Of a stretch of DNA of 37,488 nt, positions 1 through 8,225 are shown piece after piece; the stretch's first letter is position 1, and every line of letters begins with the position of its first letter. The notes below the pieces were generated by a model. That model made no database searches, was not told the origin of the DNA, and saw only the letters and a program-made list of their open reading frames with translations. The position numbers and the translations under genes are program-made. Origin of the DNA: Plantactinospora alkalitolerans (GTDB taxonomy: Bacteria > Actinomycetota > Actinomycetes > Mycobacteriales > Micromonosporaceae); contig NZ_JADPUN010000209.1 of NCBI RefSeq assembly GCF_015690345.1, positions 1-37,488 of the forward strand, in the 5' to 3' direction.

Positions 1-95
1 CCTCCCGCCTCCCGCCTCTCCCGCCTCGCACTTTCACCTATCCGGGCGACCGGCGGCACGCGAATGACGATTTCTGGCAGGAAGGAACGGAGCGG

Positions 96-1859
96 TTATC
101 CCACGTACTCCTGCCAGACCCGGAGCAGGGCGGCAAAATCGAGGGTGCTGTCGCCGACCGTGGTCAGGTCGCCGACCATCGCGGAATCGTCGTCGTCCCA
201 GTAGATCACCCGCTGGTCGGGCCCGAAGACGTACCGGACCTGGGTGCCGGAACGTGGTCGTTCACCGGTGAACTCCTTGCGGATGCCGTCGTACGCCTCG
301 ACCCGCTGGTCCCGGGAGAGGTCCCGCCCGGCCTGGCCGTCGAGGGCCCGGAACTGGACCTCCCAGCCGTCTCCGGCACAGGCGACGTACTCGGTCGCCC
401 GGCCGCCGTAGGTGTCCGGGGCGCGCTGTTCGCAGTCGGTGACGTGGTCGAGCCACGGCCGGGCGAACGCGCGGAGCGCCGGGGAGTGGATGACCTGTTC
501 GTTGGCCAGTCCCTGCGTGCTGAGCGGCGGTTGCCGGTTCGCCCGTATCACCACCGTCACCACCACGGCGGCGACGAGTACGAGGACGACGGCGGCACCG
601 ATCCAGGTGCCTCGCCGCCGGCGCCAGGTCACGGCGGGCGTGGCCGGCGGGTCGACCGGGGTCACCGGTTGCCCGGACGCCGGGGCGCGGTCGACCCGGG
701 CCGGGTGTGCGGGGACCGGGACGGGGTGTGCGGGGACCGGTACGTCGTCCGGCGGCGTGGCCACCGCCGAGCCCCGGCCCGTGCCGATCACCGTCGCGAG
801 CAGCGCTCCCTGGGCGACGACCAGCTCGGGCTGTTCGATGATGGTGGGTGCCAGACCGAGCCGGCGGTGCAGGCTGGTCGCCACCAGGGGAACCCGGCTG
901 GCCCCGCCGACCAGGAACAGCCCGGCTACCTGTCCCCGGTCGAGTCCGCTGGCGGACATCGTCGCGGCGGTCAGCGCCACGGTCCGCTCGATGGTGGCGT
1001 TCGCGGCGCTCTCGAACTCCTCCCGGGTGACGTGCACGTCCCGTTCGAAGATCGGCAGGTGCATCCCGGCCGTACTGCGCCGGGACAGCTGCTCCTTGGC
1101 CGCGCGGGCCTCCTCCCAGAGCGACTGCCGATTCCGTAGGTCCGCCTCGGTGCCGGGCTGGGTCAGCCGGCGCCAGCCCTGCACGTCCGAGGCCAGAGCG
1201 GCGGCCCGTACCCGCTCGACGACGATGCCGTCCAGGTCGAGGCCGCCCAGGTCGGCGAGGCCCTGGCTGTCGGCGACGTCCCAGCCACCGTCCGGCCGGC
1301 GGCGCAGGACCGCCACGTCGAAGGTGCCGGCGCCGAAGTCGTAGACGATCACGGCGGCGCCGGTACGCACGGACCTGGCCAGCACCGTGGTGAAGTAGGT
1401 GGCGGCCGCGACGGGCTCGGCCAGCAGGGCGGGCCGGGGCAGCCCGGCATGTCCGGCCGCGTCGACGAGGATCTCGCGGCGCCGGGGTCCCCAGGCCGCC
1501 GGATGGGTCAGCACGAGGTCGCCGATCGGGCGCCCCGCCACCCGGACCGCCTCGTCCGCGCAGCGGCGCAGGACGGCGGCGACCACCTCCACGACGGTCA
1601 CCTCCGTCCGGCCCAGCAGGATGCTGCCCTCGTCGATCCGACGTTTCGGGTACGGCTCCAGGCTGCCCGGATCGGTTCGGCCGGCGCGCACCGCGTCCCT
1701 ACCGACGAGCAACCGGCCGGCGGCGTCGGCGAGTACCGCGGAAGGAAGCAGGGGAGAGGCGTCGAAGAGCAGCGGCCGGCCCTCGCCCTCGCGCCACCGA
1801 CACACGGCGACGGTGTGCGAGGTGCCGAAGTCGATCGCTAGTCGAGGGGCACTGGCCAC
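96..1859 (-). CDS. Membrane-anchored Hsp70-like ATPase with extracytoplasmic C-terminal domain
   Basis: Predicted 587-residue protein starting at GTG 1859 (VASAPRLAIDFG...). The Hsp70/actin-fold ATPase signatures are visible: phosphate-1 loop LAIDFGTSHTVAV at about residues 6-18, phosphate-2 VIVYDFGAGTFDVAV, and adenosine motif FLVGGASRVP. After the ATPase comes a Pro/Val-rich linker instead of the usual substrate-binding domain. Then follow one membrane segment (about 418-440, WIGAAVVLVLVAAVVV) and a C-terminal domain of about 147 residues, presumably outside the cell, with two Cys that could pair. The reading frame stays open upstream to about 2645, but that stretch is antisense to another gene and lacks Hsp70 similarity. 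No Shine-Dalgarno precedes the GTG. A TATTGT hexamer ends 8 nt upstream, so a leaderless transcript is possible. Client and role are unknown. A TTG three codons upstream is an alternative start. Confidence 0.85.
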   Translation of the reverse strand: MASAPRLAIDFGTSHTVAVCRWREGEGRPLLFDASPLLPSAVLADAAGRLLVGRDAVRAGRTDPGSLEPYPKRRIDEGSILLGRTEVTVVEVVAAVLRRCADEAVRVAGRPIGDLVLTHPAAWGPRRREILVDAAGHAGLPRPALLAEPVAAATYFTTVLARSVRTGAAVIVYDFGAGTFDVAVLRRRPDGGWDVADSQGLADLGGLDLDGIVVERVRAAALASDVQGWRRLTQPGTEADLRNRQSLWEEARAAKEQLSRRSTAGMHLPIFERDVHVTREEFESAANATIERTVALTAATMSASGLDRGQVAGLFLVGGASRVPLVATSLHRRLGLAPTIIEQPELVVAQGALLATVIGTGRGSAVATPPDDVPVPAHPVPVPAHPARVDRAPASGQPVTPVDPPATPAVTWRRRRGTWIGAAVVLVLVAAVVVTVVIRANRQPPLSTQGLANEQVIHSPALRAFARPWLDHVTDCEQRAPDTYGGRATEYVACAGDGWEVQFRALDGQAGRDLSRDQRVEAYDGIRKEFTGERPRSGTQVRYVFGPDQRVIYWDDDDSAMVGDLTTVGDSTLDFAALLRVWQEYVG

Positions 1860-1981
1860 GGTGCAGAACAATAGCGAAGCCGGACCTCCGGAATCGGGAA
1901 CCGGCGATGGTACGGCGACGGCCGACCGACTCCGATGCCCGGATACCGGTCGACCGCTGGTGAGGTACGCCCACGCCGGAC

Positions 1982-2431
1982 CTACGCGCGGTTGTACTCC
2001 ATGACCCAGTTGGTCTCCCAGGTCTGTCCACCGTCGACGGAGAACCGCTGTTCCCACCGGGCGGAGGTCGGGGTGATGTCGGACCACCTGAAGTGCGCCC
2101 GGATCGGGGTGCCCTCGTGCGTGTCGTCGCCGTAGAAGTCCCCGCAGCCGTCGGTGAACGTGCCCACCACGGGCGGGTAGAGCAGTCCGGTACGGCTGCT
2201 CGCCCAGTAGAGCGACCACTCCTTGCGCTCGAGGTCGAACAGCCGCAGGGTCAGGCCACGGTTGCCCCGGTCGGTGAAGACGATCTCCTCGGTGTTGCCG
2301 CCACCCTCGAAGATTCGGTAGCAGGTGCTGGTGGAGGAGTAGGTCTCCCACTCGTCGCTGCCGACGAGCAGGGTCTTGAGCTGGCGGTTGGTTATGTTCC
2401 AGGAACCGATGAGGAAATCGAAGTCGTTCAT
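1982..2431 (-). CDS. DUF1579-like (lipocalin-fold) hypothetical protein
   Basis: 149-residue cytosolic protein beginning MNDFDFLIGSWNITNR and ending ETNWVMEYNRA. The FDFLIGSW opening, the many Trp/Tyr residues spaced along beta-rich sequence and the length resemble the DUF1579-type lipocalin-like family found widely in actinomycetes, whose function is not established. I chose ATG 2431 over an in-frame TTG at 2461 because family-like sequence starts at MNDFDF and the TTG lies inside a palindrome (2451-2475). The gene stands alone, divergent from the LCP gene and upstream of the Hsp70-like gene on the same strand, with about 120 bp between. The palindrome 20 bp upstream suggests control by a dimeric repressor. 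Confidence 0.75.
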   Translation of the reverse strand: MNDFDFLIGSWNITNRQLKTLLVGSDEWETYSSTSTCYRIFEGGGNTEEIVFTDRGNRGLTLRLFDLERKEWSLYWASSRTGLLYPPVVGTFTDGCGDFYGDDTHEGTPIRAHFRWSDITPTSARWEQRFSVDGGQTWETNWVMEYNRA

Positions 2432-2450
2432 GTCGCCGATCTTGCCATCC

Positions 2451-2475
2451 GTACCTGACAACGATCGTCAGGTAC
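2451..2475. promoter_or_regulatory. Perfect 9-7-9 palindrome, candidate operator
   Basis: The arms GTACCTGAC (2451-2459) and GTCAGGTAC (2467-2475) are perfect inverted repeats around a 7-nt centre. The site lies 20 bp upstream of ATG 2431 and about 88 bp upstream of the LCP start, in a divergent intergenic region. Arm length and spacing suit a TetR- or GntR-type dimer. No such regulator is encoded next to it, so the binding protein is unknown. Confidence 0.5.
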
Positions 2476-2563
2476 CCGGCCCATTCTGTCCGCGGACCCG
2501 GGGTGGCGGAGGCCACCGGAACCGGGGCAGCCGGCACGTTGCGGCCATCAGTAGCATCGAGCC

Positions 2564-3643
2564 ATGCCACACCAACCTCAACTCGCGGAGTCCGACTCCA
2601 CCGAGTCCAGCGGGGTGACCCCCGACGAGCAGCCGACCGGGGCACCGGCTCCGAAGCGAAGCCGCCGCACCAGGCGGATCCTCCTGATCACGCTGCTGGT
2701 GTTGGCACTGCTCGGCGCCGGTGGTGCGGTCGCGGCCGGCCTCTACGTGCGTTCGGTGGAGGGCAGCATCCCTCGGGTGGAGGCGTTCGGCGAGGTGCCC
2801 GAGGAGTCGCGCCCGGTCAAGGTGGCGCAGGATGCCAAGAACATCCTCATCCTCGGCAGCGACACCCGTGACCCGGCGAACACCTCCGGTTCACGAAGCG
2901 ACACCATCATCGTCGCCCACCTGCCGAAGGACCGGTCGAGCGCCCAGCTGGTGTCGATTCCCCGGGACACCTGGGTGAGCGTGCCCAAGAGCAAGAACGG
3001 CAAGCACGGCGGCCGGAACGCGAAAATCAACGCCGGATACGCCTGGGGTGGCCTTCCGCTGATGGTGCAGACGGTCGAGAAGTTCACCGGGGTCCGCATC
3101 GACCACGTCGCGATCGTCGACTTCGCCGGCTTCAAGGAGATCGTGGACGCGCTGGGCGGCGTGCAGGTCAACGTCGAGGAGAGCTTCACCTCGACCCACT
3201 CCCTGCTGCCGGGCGGACGACGGGAGTTCAGCAAGGGCCCGCAGACGATGGACGGTGCGAAGGCGCTGGACTACGCCCGGGAACGCTTCGCCTTCAAGGA
3301 CGGGGACTTCGCCCGGATCCGGCACCAGCAGCAGGTCATCAGGGCGATCCTGGACAAGGCAGCCTCCGGCGGCACGCTCGCCAACCCGGCGCGACTGAAC
3401 TCCTTCGTCAAGGCCTCCGCCGACGCCGTCTCGGTCGACAAGACCATGTCCATGCTCGACCTGGCGATGGAACTGCGTCACCTGCGCAGCGGCAACCTCA
3501 CCTTCATCACCAGCCCGACCCAGGGGACCGGCAACGTCGGCTCGGAGAGTGTGGTGTTCGCCAACACCGAGGGGGCCAAGAAGTTCTACGATGCGGTCCG
3601 CCGGGACGCCGTACCGGAGATCCTGAAGGCTGCGACGAAATAA
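2564..3643 (+). CDS. LCP (LytR-CpsA-Psr) family glycopolymer transferase
   Basis: 359-residue membrane protein. A basic, disordered cytosolic N-terminus (1-37, KRSRRTRR) precedes one membrane helix at about 38-62, then an extracellular LCP domain from about residue 90. LCP hallmarks visible are NILILGSDTRDP, RSDTIIVAHLPKD, the SIPRDTWV segment carrying the conserved Arg-Asp, KINAGYAWGG, and YARERFAFKDGDFARIRHQQQ. Family members move undecaprenyl-linked glycopolymers onto peptidoglycan or onto arabinogalactan-type acceptors. It lies directly upstream of a priming sugar-phosphate transferase, so it may attach the polymer made by this locus to the wall; that link is inference. The start is ATG 2564, where the RBS is weak. 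Confidence 0.9.
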   Translation: MPHQPQLAESDSTESSGVTPDEQPTGAPAPKRSRRTRRILLITLLVLALLGAGGAVAAGLYVRSVEGSIPRVEAFGEVPEESRPVKVAQDAKNILILGSDTRDPANTSGSRSDTIIVAHLPKDRSSAQLVSIPRDTWVSVPKSKNGKHGGRNAKINAGYAWGGLPLMVQTVEKFTGVRIDHVAIVDFAGFKEIVDALGGVQVNVEESFTSTHSLLPGGRREFSKGPQTMDGAKALDYARERFAFKDGDFARIRHQQQVIRAILDKAASGGTLANPARLNSFVKASADAVSVDKTMSMLDLAMELRHLRSGNLTFITSPTQGTGNVGSESVVFANTEGAKKFYDAVRRDAVPEILKAATK

Positions 3644-3813
3644 CCCGGGCCCGCCGTGGTGGCCCGCCCCTCCGCTCGCCGTCAGCCGGCCGACGGTCCG
3701 TCCGTCCTGAAGGGTGACGGTCCTGGCAATCCGGCTGCTCGGGCCACTATCCTGCTGGCGGCTGCTTCCGGCGCCATGTGCCGCGTCGGGGCGCCACGGG
3801 GGAGGTCATAGAA

Positions 3814-5373
3814 ATGTCGAGCTGGCCGGCGGTGCAGCACGGCCCGGCGGAACTGTCCGGTACCGACCCCGGTGGCCGACTGGCACCGGCCCCCGGGGCG
3901 GAGATCGGGGCGGCGGGCGAGGGCGACGGGCCGCGCGGCGTTCCCCGACCCCGGACGCCGTTCGGGCCGGACGCGCCGGTCCGACCCCGGTCCGACCTCG
4001 ACACCACCACCGTGCTGCCCTACGCCGGATCGGTCGCGTCGAAACGTACCCGGAGCCTGCGCGCCTGGATGCTGGCCGCCCCGGTCGACCTCGCCGCCCT
4101 GCTGGCGCCGCTGCTGTTGTCGGACCGCTACTGGCGCGGCACCCTGTTCGCGGCCGGTCTCACCGTGGCCATCTTCGCGACCGGCGGACTCTATCGTGGA
4201 CGTCGGCACATGAGTATCCTCGACGAGTTGCCCAATCTCGGCGGCCGGCTGCTCGCTACCGCGGCCATCGTGGCGATCATCGCCGCCATGCGGCACGGCT
4301 CGGTGGAGTACGTCGCCGGCTTCATGCGGGGAGTGGCTCTCTCCGCCGGCCTGGTCATCACGGGCCGGGCGATCACCCGGAGCATGGTCGTCCTGGCCCG
4401 ACGGCGGCGCTGGGTGGAGCACAACGCGATCATCATCGGCAGCGGCCCCATCGCCGGTGAACTCGCCCGGCTGCTGCGGCGCTATCCCCAGTACGGTCTC
4501 CGGTTCGTCGGCTGTGTCGACGTCGACGACGACCAGGCTCCCGGGGCACCCCCGCTGATCGGCACCCTCGACAACCTCGAACAACGGGTGGCGCTGGTCG
4601 AGTGTGACGTCCTCATCGTCGCGGACCCGCACTGCCTGGAACCCACGGTGATGGAACTCCTGGCCCGTCCGGCGTACGCCCACTGTGACCTGTGGACCGT
4701 GCCGAGGCTGTGGGGATCCCGCTCACCCGGCGGGCTGCCCGACCACATCGGTGCGATCCCGGTCGTCCAGATCCGCCACACCACCCTGTCCGGTCCGCGA
4801 TGGATGGTCAAACGCGCGTCCGACATCGTGCTGGCGTCGATCGCGCTGGTGGTGCTCAGCCCGGTCATCGCGATCTGCGCGCTGCTGACGCTCTGCGAAG
4901 GGGGCCGGGGCATCTTCTTCCGGCAGCAGCGGATCGGCCGGTACGGCGAGCCGTTCGACGTCATCAAATTCCGTACCATGCGGGCCCGGGACGAGCACGA
5001 GTCGCAGACGCGATGGTCGATAGCGGGCGACCTCCGGATCGGACCGATCGGCCGGTTCATGCGCCGCACGTCGCTGGACGAGTTGCCCCAACTCTGGAAC
5101 ATCCTCCGGGGCGACATGACGGTGGTCGGCCCCCGGCCGGAGCGGCCGTACTTCGTCGAGAAGTTCTCCGCCGAGCACCCGGACTACGCGATGCGGCACC
5201 GGGTCCCGGTGGGCCTCACCGGTCTGGCCCAGGTGAGCGGACTGCGCGGCGACACCCCGATCTCCGACCGGGCCCGGTTCGACAACTACTACATCGAGAA
5301 CTGGTCGCTCTGGCTGGACACCAAGGTGCTGCTCCGGACGGTCGCCGAGGTGTTTCGCGGCGGTGGTCGATGA
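3814..5373 (+). CDS. Exopolysaccharide polyprenyl glycosylphosphotransferase (priming transferase)
   Basis: 519-residue membrane enzyme of the WbaP/WcaJ-like class. Such enzymes transfer a sugar-1-phosphate from an NDP-sugar to undecaprenyl phosphate, the first step of repeat-unit assembly. Layout: a variable Pro/Ala-rich N-terminus of about 75 residues, several membrane helices, a nucleotide-binding-like middle (AIIIGSGPIAGELARLL), another helix (DIVLASIALVVLSPVIAICALL) and the catalytic domain. The catalytic domain shows FFRQQRIGRYGEPFDVIKFRTM, RRTSLDELPQLWNILRGDM and VVGPRPERP, with the conserved Asp-Glu pair and the PRP motif. ATG 3814 is chosen over an upstream GTG at 3778 because GGGGGAGG lies about 8 nt before it. 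The sugar donor cannot be read from sequence. Confidence 0.9.
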   Translation: MSSWPAVQHGPAELSGTDPGGRLAPAPGAEIGAAGEGDGPRGVPRPRTPFGPDAPVRPRSDLDTTTVLPYAGSVASKRTRSLRAWMLAAPVDLAALLAPLLLSDRYWRGTLFAAGLTVAIFATGGLYRGRRHMSILDELPNLGGRLLATAAIVAIIAAMRHGSVEYVAGFMRGVALSAGLVITGRAITRSMVVLARRRRWVEHNAIIIGSGPIAGELARLLRRYPQYGLRFVGCVDVDDDQAPGAPPLIGTLDNLEQRVALVECDVLIVADPHCLEPTVMELLARPAYAHCDLWTVPRLWGSRSPGGLPDHIGAIPVVQIRHTTLSGPRWMVKRASDIVLASIALVVLSPVIAICALLTLCEGGRGIFFRQQRIGRYGEPFDVIKFRTMRARDEHESQTRWSIAGDLRIGPIGRFMRRTSLDELPQLWNILRGDMTVVGPRPERPYFVEKFSAEHPDYAMRHRVPVGLTGLAQVSGLRGDTPISDRARFDNYYIENWSLWLDTKVLLRTVAEVFRGGGR

Positions 5374-5400
5374 CCGTCCGGGCGTGGAGCGTCGGACGGT
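5373..5400. terminator. Hairpin between convergent genes, candidate bidirectional terminator
   Basis: ACCGTCCG (5373-5380) and CGGACGGT (5393-5400) form a perfect 8-bp stem with a 12-nt loop, starting at the stop codon of the priming transferase and lying before the 3' end of the DUF1501 gene. There is no T-tract, so termination strength is uncertain. Confidence 0.4.
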
Positions 5401-5425
5401 ACGTGGGAGCCGGGCCGGTAGGCGT

Positions 5426-6685
5426 TCAGTCGGAGGGTACGAACGGCAGCAGTTCGCCCTGGTAGCCGTCCAGGTACTGGGCCGGGTCGGCGCCCAGCAC
5501 GGAGCCGAGGACCGTACCGACGACGTCCCGGAAGTCCACCGTGGCCTTGAGATCACCGTCGTCCAGATCGGTCAGGCTGGGCTGTTCCCCGTAGAACCCG
5601 CCGACCACCCGGGGACCCAGGACGAAGACCGGCCCGGCGGTGCCATGGTCGGTGCCGTCGGAGGCGTTCGCCCGCACCCGCCGGCCGAACTCGCTGTAGA
5701 CGACCACCACCACCTGCTGTCCGGCGTCGGTCTCGGCCATCCTGGTGACGAAGCTCGTCAGGGCCTCGTCGAGCTGCTTCAGCAGCACCTCGTGTCCGGC
5801 CCGTTCCTCGGCGTGCGTGTCGAACCCGCCCAGGCTCACCGAGTAGACCTGGGTCGGCACACCCACCTCGACGCAGCGGGCCACGAGCGCGAGCTGGGCG
5901 GTGAGGGCGTTCTCGCCACCGGTGCTGGTGGCCGGCACGACGCGTTCGTCACCGGCGTCGGGTGACTGGGTGGCCTGCCCGGCCCCGCGTACGACATCTC
6001 CCATGGTGAGCAGGTCCGCGAACGAGGCTGCGGCGCGGGCCTGCATCTCCGGCTCGTTCGGCTGACCGCGACCCAGCCCCGCGACCAGGTCCGGACTGAT
6101 CCAGTCGGGCAGGGTGAGGCCCCGGTAACTGACGCAGGCGCCGATCCGGGACCTGCCGACCAGCAGTGGTGGAAGTACCGGCTCGAAGCTCACGGCCGCC
6201 TCGACAGGTGCGTTCACGCCGTCCAGCCACCGTCCCACCCAGCCGGTCGGCGCCGGGTTGACCGGCGAAGCGGTCTGCCAGATGTCCATCGACCGGAAGT
6301 GGCTACGGTCCGGCTTCGGATACCCGACCCCGAGCACGATGCCGAGCCGTCCGGCGTCCCAGAGTCCCTTCAGGCCCCGCATCCTGGGGTTCAGCCCGAG
6401 CCTGTCGTCCAGGCGCAGCACCTTTCCGGGGCCGTACGCCAACTCGGGCCGGGCCGAGTGGTAGGCCCGGTCCGCATACGGGACGACCGTGTTCAGGCCG
6501 TCGTTGCCGCCGTACAGGGTGACCAGGACGACCTTGCTGGTCTGCCGGACCGGAACGACGGGAGCCGCCTTCGACGAGGTGCCGAGCAGCCGGTGCAGCC
6601 CGATCGCGCCGGCGCCGGCGGCCACCGCGCCGCCGCCCAGCACCCCGGAGGCGACGAGGAACCGACGTCGGGTGAGCGCGTCCAT
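5426..6685 (-). CDS. DUF1501 family protein, Tat-exported
   Basis: 419-residue protein with an evident twin-arginine signal (MDALTRRRFLVASGVLGGGAVAAGAGAIG), so it is probably exported folded. The mature part shows DUF1501 features of the alkaline-phosphatase/sulfatase-like fold: KVVLVTLYGGNDGLNTVVPYAD near the N-terminus, GGFDTHAEE in the middle, VVVVYSEFGRRVRAN, and a late DGTDHGTAGPVFVLG. Members are often annotated only as DUF1501; catalytic activity is not established. Its ATG follows the TGA of the upstream DUF1800 gene after one base, so the two are almost certainly translationally coupled. Such pairs are common across bacteria. Its place between priming transferase and glycosyltransferase genes, on the opposite strand, is unusual. 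Confidence 0.88.
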   Translation of the reverse strand: MDALTRRRFLVASGVLGGGAVAAGAGAIGLHRLLGTSSKAAPVVPVRQTSKVVLVTLYGGNDGLNTVVPYADRAYHSARPELAYGPGKVLRLDDRLGLNPRMRGLKGLWDAGRLGIVLGVGYPKPDRSHFRSMDIWQTASPVNPAPTGWVGRWLDGVNAPVEAAVSFEPVLPPLLVGRSRIGACVSYRGLTLPDWISPDLVAGLGRGQPNEPEMQARAAASFADLLTMGDVVRGAGQATQSPDAGDERVVPATSTGGENALTAQLALVARCVEVGVPTQVYSVSLGGFDTHAEERAGHEVLLKQLDEALTSFVTRMAETDAGQQVVVVVYSEFGRRVRANASDGTDHGTAGPVFVLGPRVVGGFYGEQPSLTDLDDGDLKATVDFRDVVGTVLGSVLGADPAQYLDGYQGELLPFVPSD

Positions 6686-6686
6686 C

Positions 6687-7955
6687 TCAGGTCACCAGGT
6701 ATTCGGGGCTGACGAGTCCGAGCGTCAGCAGCAGACGTGCGTTTCGTACGTCGCGCAGCACGGCATAGGTCCTGTCGGTCCACTTGTCGATGCAGAGAAT
6801 GTACGCGACGTCCTCCGGAGTCAGCCGACCCGGCGTGAGCTGGCTGGCGAGTTTGCCGGCCAGACTGAGCCTCAGTTGCGCGCCGGCCGACGTCAACCAG
6901 GTGGCGCCGGCCGGCCAGCCGCCGACGCTGGGCGGTGCGAACGGTCGCTGCCCGAGCCCGCCCAGCCCGTCGAGGAGCTGGGTCAGGGTCTCCGGAGGGA
7001 TCCTCGTAGGCCGCAACTCCAGCTGCCGCATCGCACCGACCAGCCACTCGATGGGCTGCTTCACCATCGTTCCGCGGGTGCTGGCGAACGCCTCGTCCGT
7101 GTAGAGGGATCGGAGCATCGACATCGGCGCCGGAAACGCCCCGGCCATCCGCTCGCTGGTCCGCTCCGGAATGGGCAGGGTCGAGGAGGCGTAGCGGAAC
7201 CACAACCTGGAGGCGATGAACTGCACACACTCGATCCGGCTCAGCAGCAGGTTCACCACGCTGGTGGCGGTGAATTTCTCGGTCGAGCCGAGGATCGTCT
7301 TCCGTCCGTCGTCGTGCTTCCGCCGGTCGAGGACCGATGTCGCCGACCCGAGGTTGATCCGCCAACCGGTGAGCGCCCGGCCCACCTCCTTCACGTCCCG
7401 CTCGGTGTACCGCCCGTGCCCCAGCAGGAACAGTTCGAGCAGCTCACGACCGAGGTTCTCGTTCGGCGCCTCCTTGGTGTTGAGGTGCCCGTCCAGCCAG
7501 TAGACCAGGGCGGGGTCGACGACCATCCGCCGCGCGGTCTCCGCGATGTCGCGGGACTCCCGCAGGGTGCGGTGCTGCGCCAGCATCAGCTGCGGACTCT
7601 TGACCTTCGTCACCGAGGTGGCCCAGTGTCCGTGCCAGAAGAACAGCAGCTTCTCGACGGCCTGGTGGTTCGCCACCACCATGCGTTCCAGCCACCACCG
7701 GGTGATCAGGTCCGTCTGCGTCTTCCGGATCCGGTCGGCCTCGGTGCGCTGCCGGGACGTCGGATTCGGGCGTTCGGCGTACGGGTCGAGGCCGAGGGCC
7801 GGGATGGGCGCGCTGCTCGCCCCGATGTCCGGCCCGAACGGAGCGACGAGAGTCGACACGGTGGCCTCGTAGCCGGCCTGCCGCGCTGCGGTCAGCTCTG
7901 CGGCGGTCGGCCCGAAGCCGGCCCGACGCAGCAGCAACCCGACGTCGTCGGTCAT
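6687..7955 (-). CDS. DUF1800 domain-containing protein
   Basis: 422-residue protein starting MTDDVGLLLRRAGFGPTAAELTAARQAGY. DUF1800 signatures are clear: LLRRAGFG at the N-terminus, LLFFWHGHWATSV, ENLGRELLELFLLGHGRYTERDVKEVGRALTGW in the middle, and VGGWPAGATWLTSA near the C-terminus. No signal peptide is seen. ATG 7955 is chosen because GGTGG precedes it by a few bases; an in-frame ATG about 8 codons upstream and longer readings up to 8219 are less likely. It is the first gene of a two-gene operon with the Tat-exported DUF1501 protein. The pair is conserved in many phyla but has no proven biochemical role. Confidence 0.88.
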   Translation of the reverse strand: MTDDVGLLLRRAGFGPTAAELTAARQAGYEATVSTLVAPFGPDIGASSAPIPALGLDPYAERPNPTSRQRTEADRIRKTQTDLITRWWLERMVVANHQAVEKLLFFWHGHWATSVTKVKSPQLMLAQHRTLRESRDIAETARRMVVDPALVYWLDGHLNTKEAPNENLGRELLELFLLGHGRYTERDVKEVGRALTGWRINLGSATSVLDRRKHDDGRKTILGSTEKFTATSVVNLLLSRIECVQFIASRLWFRYASSTLPIPERTSERMAGAFPAPMSMLRSLYTDEAFASTRGTMVKQPIEWLVGAMRQLELRPTRIPPETLTQLLDGLGGLGQRPFAPPSVGGWPAGATWLTSAGAQLRLSLAGKLASQLTPGRLTPEDVAYILCIDKWTDRTYAVLRDVRNARLLLTLGLVSPEYLVT

Positions 7956-8225
7956 GCTGCCACCATAGGTGCCGGGCATCCTGATCGGAACGCCGGGCCG
8001 AACCGTTCGGGCTCCATGCCCTGGCCAGGCTATCCGGCGAGGCGCCGACACCGGCCGGATGCCCGACGCGGCGGGGCACGCTGACGGCGGCAGGATGACA
8101 GGAAACTCGGCCGGACGAGTCCGTCTCCGCGACCGACGCCACTGACGGCCGGGGTCGGAACGCTGCGGTATCATCCCGGCCTGGAACTGGCTGGTTCGGG
8201 TACTTGCGGGAGAGTCCAAGTTGGC

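Noticed and set aside
1-95. C/T-rich tandem-like stretch (CCTCCCG repeats) at the left edge
   Set aside because: Only about 30 bp and cut by the window end; no element type can be supported.
3646-3666. Hairpin CGGGCC-N9-GGCCCG after the LCP gene
   Set aside because: A 6-bp GC stem without a T-tract is too weak to call a terminator in this base composition.
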